Of a stretch of DNA of 64,000 bases, positions 44,601 through 53,600 are shown in pieces. Where the stretch lies: contig JBAIAA010000749.1 in the NCBI GenBank assembly GCA_037893245.1, positions 992,001 through 1,056,000 on the forward strand. The letters run 5' to 3'. Position 1 is the first letter of the stretch, and each line of letters opens with the position of its first letter. Source of the DNA: Crossaster papposus. Taxonomy: Eukaryota > Echinodermata > Asteroidea > Velatida > Solasteridae. Below the pieces are notes generated by a model. That model ran no database searches. It had not been told where the DNA came from and was given only the letters and a program-made list of their open reading frames with translations. Made by a program: the position numbers and the translations under genes.

Positions 44601-47600
44601 CCGATTTAATAATAGAGCTGGTGGGCCGATATTCACAAAAGCCTGCTAACTTAGCAGCCTGCTAAATCCGTAGTTTTCTGCTCCGTGGTTACCAACTAAT
44701 TTTGTATGCATAAAACCTTGCTAATAAAGTTGCCAGCTATAGTTGACAGCTAGACATTTTGAGGACGCAGCTAGGACATTATAAGCAGTTCGTCAAACAA
44801 ACAAAAACATGAAAATGTGCATGTTAATATGGTATGGTTGGTGATGTTTTAGATGGGTCAAATGAGACCTATACTACACAAGCATGGCGGTCGCAAACCT
44901 TGTCGATATAGAAGGTAAACTTGCATGGCAAAGGGAAGAAACAAAGCCTATTATATAGTGATGAAGAAAACTTATTTATAGAGCGGAAAAGTTTGTTGAA
45001 GTTTGTTGTTCCAATCGCGAGAAGAAGAAAGATGCTTGCTTGGGAAGTTATCCTCACCCAGCATAGGGACAGATTCCCCACCGAACCAACCAAACATTGG
45101 GAGACCTAAAAATGGGCTCTCCAAACTTCTGAATCTGAATCCAAGAACCATGTTATTACGCTTGAAAATGGGTCCTAGTTGCCAAAGAAAGTGGAGTGTA
45201 TGCCTTTAGCAAAATGGCAGCAAGCAGGTTTAGGAAGAATCACTTCACTTAAATTAGCTACCCCACCCAAAATTTAAAAAAAATGGAAAGATGAAGGGTC
45301 AGACAATAATTAAATATTTTGTTTGAGAAACCCCAGTGATGTCAGCTTGCATGTTAATTGGCTCTGAACTTTGTGGGTTTTACACTGTTTTTAATGGGGC
45401 TTGAATTAGTGCAGTGTGCAACCTTAACTGCTGGCCGCTCAGGATGCGGAAGTCGGCACAATTTTTCTGCATGCGGCAACATACGTCAACAAACGCACGC
45501 AAGTGGGTAAATGCCGTCAATAGGGGACGGGGCATTGTCCGACCGTCTTCCCTCTTTTGTTTGTACTCTAACGTTTTCGGATGATCGCCATAGGATTTGC
45601 ACACGAGTCTGAATCGGGGACCTTTGCGGAATAGGGGACCCCATTGTTCCCTTTGTCATACGTCCCCTATTTCAATCAAAAACAAACGCAGGCTTGTTTA
45701 CACTGGATGCGTTTGCTCCGTCATTTCTACACGGTTCGTCGTTGGTTTTTGTCCAGTCAAGATAAGAAAAACCATTACATTTATTGTTTTTTCTATCATC
45801 TATAAACACATAACTTAAAAAAAAAAATCAGCGTCACAATATTTGCTATATTAATCCCTAAACCCACCCATTTTCAATAATTACAGCAAAACAAAAAAGG
45901 TGTACTTAGTGTATATACCAACTAGGCTATTTGCGAGTTTGTTAAGGACAGCCGTTCTTTACCGTTCTTAATGTAGCTGACTTGCCATTGTTCTTTCTCA
46001 TGAATTTACATTCACGCACAACCCAGCTGCTGAAAAAAATCGCGAACCGCTACACGGGAACCGAGTTAACTCTTCCAGCAACTAACTGGAGCTTCACTCA
46101 CTGAACAGACCAATAATAGGGACCATCATATATTGATATACGTTCATACAGGATACGTATGCAGGCCGGAAAAAGGTCGCCTATTAAATCGCCATTTTGT
46201 GTGATAATTTCATCAGTTTTACATTATACATTTCAACCTTTTTAAATGAGATGTAATTTGCCAATAGTGTACCAGATAATGTAAATTATGTATCCCGTAC
46301 GCGTATCAAAATATAATGATTCATAGTTGCGAACGTTTACGCTCAATATTTTCGGACATTTCCAAAAGTGCGTCTCTGAGACGCATCTTTGACAATGATT
46401 TTTTTCTTCAAAATGACAGCATGTCAGAAGGACTAATTTCACATGAGTGGTTAGGCCCCTGTCACACTTGTACGAATCGTCACTCCGTTTATGTTCCGAT
46501 TAAAAAAAATTGGATTCGGTGTTTAATCGGTTTGAACTGAACTCAAACGGAATTCCCTCGGTTTCCCTTGGTTTTCCAACGCTATATACTCGTGTACGTT
46601 CGGTGATGCACTGAGGAACTCGGAGAAATTATTGAACCTGTTTAATAATTTCTCCGAATTGTCGCGGCAACCTCAATACGGACGGTATCCGGAATACACA
46701 CGGAATGCACGGAATAAACACTGTTGCCATTCGTTGTAATGCGTAATAATAGGTACGGAAGAGTACGGAACAGTTTGTAGTGTACATGTACGTTTAAAAG
46801 TCTTGAAGCGTTGTGAGAGAAGGTGCCGGGTGCGCTCCTTTTTATAGCCGTCCCACCCTTGGTTGCCGTTTGGTGCGCCACCGGTACATGTTCGAAATAC
46901 AAACGGAATGGCCGGAATACGCTCAGAATGCGATCGGAATAGTTCGGAATGCATCCGGAATAGTCCGGAATTGCGTCGCTTTTGACCAGTAGACGTTCGG
47001 TGAAAAATTTGGTACATATTCTTTGCAACCGGAGACGAACGGAATATACATGTAAACGGAATGTTCGGAAAGCAGTCGGTCTTGAGATCAATGAATTTGT
47101 CAAAGTTTGGCATGTCCGGTGATGATCGGAGAGGTTCTGAATATAGACGGATTGCAATCGGAATAGCAACTTATTAGATCCGGAATAACACCGGATTATG
47201 ATCGGTGTTTTTTCATTTCTGGCTGTTTTTTTTTACATTTCTCTTAATCTCTTTGAACATGTCCGAATTAATAATATTTCAGATCGGTTTATGAACGGAA
47301 TTATAGATTCGGACAAGTGTGACAGGGGCTTTAGACTAATTGATATCATTACAACAATAGCTTTTCAACAGTATTTTGGTAAGTTAAACTGCAATGCAAA
47401 GTGCGCGATTTTGCCCGAGAGAATCAAAGCCAACGAAAACCACTCGTGTTAGTGAGGTGGATTAAGGAAAAAATCGTTACACGGTGGACAAAAGCACCAT
47501 TTTTTCACCAAAGTATCAGTTTGACCCATAGATTTAAAAAAAGTCATGCTCCAAAAAATCTGAGAATTGTTAACCTTGAATTACGTCATTATGACGTCAT

Positions 47601-50600
47601 AACCTCTTGTTATGTAATAAAGCAAACGCAAATGCCATGGTGGGATTTCTACATGCCAAAATTATGTTTCTGAGGTCAAGGAATTCAATGAGGGTGGTAT
47701 TAGTTTGTAAAAAAATAATATCCTTTATGGCGACTACATGTATATTGATGTAAATATGACGTCATCATCGTCAATACTACACAAATAACACAAAATTTGA
47801 AAAAAAACCAAATTTTATTGCCGTTTTTTCACCAAAATGCTATTTTTTTGTGTTCAAAATGGTAACAGTATAATTACCGTGGCACTGATCTACAAGATAC
47901 CATGATGTCATTATGATATAATAAACAATAACTATCAACCAAAACAATAACACATTAACACAATGAAACACAATGATTCTGACCGGATATAGGTTATGAC
48001 AGGATATTTATTATATTGAATAGCGCATATAACAGTTGGTTTGTGTAGACGAGGGATTATAGTGTGTTACCATTTATTTAACTGCATCTTACAGTTACAG
48101 TTAATAGGTGTTTTTTTAGAGTTTATTACTATTAACCACCTACTTAAAGGGGCAGGATCGTGTTTATTGGGAAGCAGCGTAATCATACATGTCACTCAAG
48201 GTTTTTTAATTTTTAGAGCGATTCTCGGTCACCTGGGAAGGACATTAACGTGAAGGACGTGTAATACTGGGTTTTGTGGAATTTTCTTTCTTTTTCTGTG
48301 AGGCTATTAGGTTTTTTTAAATTCTAATGGAGTGCTTTTGCAAGAAGGTATAGCACAGAGAAACCGGTTTATGCAGGCATACTTCAAGGAATGATCAGTT
48401 AATTTTTTTTATTTTTTTTAATCAATTCCAGAGTTAGCTGCAGTGAATCAGAACTCATGTGGGAAGGGGAGGGTGTTTTATGGGAGTTTTCACAACTCAG
48501 AACTTTTTCTCATCGTTTTCGTTATTTTTTTGGGAGATGCTGAAGCAGTTCTGCTGCGTAAGGTATCATTGGATTTTAGGTAGTGGCTGGTCTACAGAGA
48601 TAAATCTGCATGATTTATTGTGTGCTGGTATGCCAGCAGTGGGGTTGCGTAACTATCCCGCCCAGAGCGTAATTCCTAATTTAAGTTTTTTTTCAGTGAC
48701 ATACGCTTCATGGGAGGTCAGTTCAGGCCACTTTTTTTCTGCGAGATTGCAGTCTGTAGGAATGGGGGGGGGGGGGGGGGGGGGGGGTGGGGAGGGGGTG
48801 TTTCGTTTACAAGTTTCAACAGAACCCCTCTGTGCTTTTCGTTATTTTTTTGAGAGACGCGGAAGAGGTTCTGCTGACAAGTATCATTCGGATTGTATTT
48901 GTGACTGTTCTGCCGAAGATAAATCTGTAATTGTAAGTTAACTAGTGGGTATGCTAGAAAGTGGCTGTTTGACTGGTCTCTCCAGAGCGTGATTTTTAAC
49001 TCTTTTTTTCTTTTTTCCCGTAAGACACGCATCTGTGTGTCAGTTTTAGCCACCTTATCTCTGCTAGATGACAGTCCGTGGTTGGAGTTCGTGGACGGGC
49101 AAATACATCAAACGTCTGCAGGCCAATTGGGTTAGACATTCCCTAAAAGCGGGAGTTTCAAACCCTGTCTCTGGTTTTGAAGACGCGATGACTGGTTTGT
49201 GTATTGCCACAGTGGTCCCTTTGTTTTTAGTTCACACAGTGATTGATTTTTACCGGTGATTATGCCTTCCCCTCTTTTTTTCTCCTTTTTTGGTAGGGGA
49301 GCAGGGCATATTTTCTGTGCTATATCATGCACGTCATCAGCCACCTTCTCATAGTAAATTTTACTTTCCTTTTTTGTATTTGTGTGTCGGTTTATTATGA
49401 CGCGTGGCAAGGACAAGGGGGGGGTTGACTTATTTATTTTGTTTTAGTCTTGAGATCCATTTGTTTGATCATTGTTTTGTTCTTTCAATAGTTCCAATAG
49501 AATTTGCAGATTCTTCTTATCAAGATTTTGTTCCTCTTGGTTGGATTGTGGAGACGCTTTAGTCCTAGATCGAACAAGTTCATCTTTTATGTTTTTGTAC
49601 CGTTTGTATGCCAGGATGGGTTTGGTATCAAATAGCCTATTTAGGTATTCGTTTTCACTAATCAAGGGCCAGTGTTTGAGGATAGCCCGTTTCAGGGCTG
49701 GGTGCGCGACATGTGGGTAGTATGGTAGGACGAACACCAGTGGGATATTGTTTTTGTTTTTTTCACGCTTAGGGTCCGCGGGAGTCTTTCCCCTTTGAGA
49801 AAGGAGAGCTAGGTCTTCGTTTGTGTATCCGCGCTGTCTGTGGTTTGGTCATCATAGGACATTTTCGACACCAGTTGCCCAAGTATGGAGGTTCAAAAGT
49901 GGACATCTGCTTTTCTGCTGTCAGAATGGCAGAAAAGCAGATTGAACGTTTTTGTAAAATGAATTTTCTACTTTTCTACTTTTCTGCTACCAGAAAAGCA
50001 GATTGAACGATTTGCCAAAATGCATTTTTCTACTTTTCTACTTTTCTTCTACCAGAAAAACAGGTTTTACTTTTTGCCATATACTGGCGGTTCAAAAAAG
50101 GACATCTGCTTTTCCACTTCACTACTACTAGAAAAGCAGATCGAAATTTTTGAACAAATCTGTTTTTCTATTTTTTCTGCTTTCTAAGAGAGTAGAACGA
50201 ACGTTGTAACCACAGTGGTTCAAAAGTGGACATCTGCTTTTCTGCTATAGAAGAAAAGCGGGTTGAACGTTCTGTCACGGCGGTTCAAAAGTGGACATCT
50301 GCTTTTCTGCTACCAACGCAAAAATGCCACTATAGTACCTACCCAACAACAAATGGACGGTTCTAAGTGACTCCGCCTCTGTCATTACGTCATATCGTAG
50401 CTCAAATCCCCGTCCAATCCACATAATACATAGACCGTTTTATGCGCGAATCTAACTAGCTGCGCCAGCAATCATCTGTTCTCAATCTCAGCTTCTGACG
50501 GTTCTTTGTTGCATTACAAATCGCCGCGAGTTTCCGGCTCAGCTTTCGCTCAATTTCCCGCCCACACCCACTACAGGCATTTTTATCAGGTTACCCATCT

Positions 50601-53600
50601 ACTTGTAATGTGCTGTATTTTAATGTTCTGTCGGGATTGGTCGTTTCCGGAAATCGTATGAAAGCCTAAAATACCTCCACCCTCCACCCCACCAATTAAA
50701 AAGGCGAACAACTATGATTCTCACAAATAGATTAAACCGTCCTTGAATTTTAAAGGGTATACTAACTATTATGTTTGCACTTGTTATGTTTAAACTTAAC
50801 CTTGTTCAAACATCTGGTCGAAAGGAAACCAACCTAACGTCTTAACTTACCGTTTCTGAGAAAATACAAAACAAACTGTACAGGGTGGCCAATAAAATAC
50901 GTATCTTAACGGACAAGCGCACTTCCACTACCCCGAGGCCAACACTACCTGGATGGAGAATCTTCCTAGAAGAAAAATGATACCAATATATCTTGATTTG
51001 AGCTAGTAGTTTTAGCTCTAGACCCTATTTTGTGTGTAGTCCGCGGTCCGCCTTTCGCACCGAGAAATAACTGTGCCGGCGGTTTCTCTGCGCAAAAGAA
51101 CCCCTGACTGTGCTTCACTGAGGGTCTAGAGCTAAAACTACTGGTCTGAATTTGGATATCTTGGTAACAATTTTCTTCTAGAATTTTCCATTCATTGGTA
51201 TTATGTAGATTTGGCCCCAGGGTAGTGGAAGTATGCTTGTCCCTTTTTTTGTGGGCCATCCTGTATAATCATGCATGAAAGCAGATGGGTGTGTACTTTT
51301 GTTGTCCCATTCCACCTTTCTTTTTTATTTTATTTTTTGCTCGGGGATACAAAAAACCAGAAAAAAATATGGTCACCACGTTAAATGCCAGGCCAATACA
51401 TGGTAAGGTATACGGCCTGCAATTAAGGCTGTATTTTGTGTAAGCAGCCTTTGCGATACATCCGGACTTGCCCGCGCCTCAAAAGGCTACACTATTGTTG
51501 TGGAGCCCGTCACGAGATTACAGCATGTGTCGCTTCATGTGTCGGTAAATTGTCGACGAATTGGAAGACCATTTGTTGGTGGGTAGGTACTAGAGTGGCA
51601 TTTTTGCGTTGGTAGCAGAAAAGCAGATGTCCACTTTTAAACCGCCGTGACAGAACGTTCAATCCGCTTTTCTGCTAGCAGAAATGCAGATGTCCACTTT
51701 TGAACCACTGTGGTTACAACGTTCATTCTACTCTCTCTCAGAAAGCAGAAAAAGTAGAAAAACAGATTTGTTCAAAAAGTTTGATCTGCTTTTCTAGTAG
51801 TAGTTAAGTGGAAAAGCAGATGTCCTTTTTTGAACCGCCAGTATATGGCAACAAGTAAAACCTGCTTTCCTGGTAGAAGAAAAGTAGAAAAGTAGAAAAA
51901 TGCATTTTGGCAAATCGTTCAATCTGCTTTTTCTGGTAGCAGAAAAGTAAAAAAGTAGAAAATTCATTTTACAAAAACGTTCAATCTGCTTTTCTGCCAT
52001 TCTGACAGCAGAAAAGCAGATGTCCACTTTTGAACCTTCATACCCAAGAAACAGTTTACAAAGTTATATATGGCAATTGCATTGTCTGAAACTGAAACAA
52101 AACCATTTCAATCCAAACCCGAGTTATAATTACAAATGTTACTAACATTGGTCTGCTAGCCATCACAACCATGAGCTGAAATTGAAACATGTTAAAATAT
52201 TTTAATACAAACCACTGATTTTCCCACGGTGATGATGATGTATTTTATACCATCATATGCTAATATAGACAAATTTAATACAAAAATGATGAAACTGTTT
52301 GTTTCAGCGCAACACAAACGTTGCCATGCGATTCCTTGGCCTTTGATACATATAATTCGCTACTAAAATCACTTGCCTCGGCATTATATAACTAAAAACA
52401 TGCCGTTTTAAGGAAATGGCGGCCATTTTGAATATATTACGTCATAATTAGGTCAAGGTCATTGCAATTTTTTTGGAGCATGGGATTTTATTAATCTACA
52501 TACCCATAGGAGTCTTTAAAAAAAAAATTGTGCTTTTGTCCACCGTGTCACGATCTTCGTGTTTTTTGTCCTTAATCCACCTCACTATGTAATGTACACC
52601 AACTATACTGCGTATCAGTGCAGCTAGGCGTGTATATTATACACTCATATTCCCAGTGTCAGGCCGTAATGGTCATCATGCATGAAGAGTTTTGCATAAA
52701 GAGTTGGAAATATATTACCTTTTTCTCTGAGTCTGAACGCTGACCTTTAAATATACCAAGCATAATATCCATACAAGACCAAAATACTATAGACCTATTC
52801 AACAATAAACCATTCCCTCAAAAGACAAAACAAACCCCAAAAAACAGACGTCCTTGCGGAAACTGCAATTACTGTAGCAGACTGGCACCACGAAATGAGC
52901 GGAAAGTCGCACACAGCCAAGACGAGTTATTGGCAGAAACGTCCATTTTTTCAAGTGAGAGGTCACGGTTTCGAGTTGTTAACGTTTTTTCTTACAAACA
53001 AAACTTATTTAATCATATCCCTAAATTGTATAGCTCAGTTAAAACTCCAAAGTGTTTTTTTTTGTGGCTGAATTGCACTGAGTGATAGTGTAGTTGGCAC
53101 GGTTCACGTACTTTGAACTCCGTTTTTTCAAAACAAGGAAGCATGACTTCAGCAATTTCAAAAGAGTACAGCGGCAGCTAGGAATAAGCTACAGCAACAC
53201 ACGTTACCTCATTTAAATACTTAGGACTTCTTCTATCCATATTCAGTTTCGTTACAAAAAAATTCACACGCTTTCACCAAACTAATTTAGTCATTTATCT
53301 TTCAATTTCAACGTCTGATCACAATGTTTAAACACCAGGTCGAAAATATTCGTCATTACAAATCAACTTCGTAGCAACAGCTTAGACGAATTTGATCTAT
53401 TATGACAAATATTCCCGAGACAATGTTTAAATAGAGTGACCAACATTTGAAATTGAATGCTAAAATGACAAAATGATTTTGTAAAAGCGTGTGACATTTT
53501 TCCTCAAACGAAATTTATTGTAAGAGTTTGTGAATTTGAATCTGAAAAGTGTTTGTAAAATAGCCGGGAAAACCTATGTATATTATCTAAATGATTCTAG

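Larger units (their letters stand above)
47452..52585. mobile_element. 5.1-kb TIR element (TA target) with nested insertions
   Basis: GTGAGGTGGATTAAGGA at the left and TCCTTAATCCACCTCAC at the right are inverted and flanked by TA. The subterminal ACGGTGGACAAAAGCACCA matches, in order, that of the element at 12125-16632 (AATCGT, GGA, AAAGCACCA), so both belong to one superfamily. Contents: AT-rich interior, Penelope-like copy 2 (48160-49835), a large inverted repeat (49868-52055) and a mariner-like MITE inside it. Confidence 0.7.

Noticed and set aside
46642-47169. 175- and 146-codon minus-strand frames
   Set aside because: They run through the CGGAAT-word interior of a TIR element; overlapping frames give repetitive, unrelated proteins.
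49868-50362. CRISPR-like array
   Set aside because: The repeated words are degenerate, irregularly spaced and form the arm of an inverted repeat in an animal genome.
52700-52740. Extra signal-type exon with donor AAAAAG/GTAATA on the minus strand
   Set aside because: No upstream hydrophobic start and no similarity to the two confirmed signal exons.
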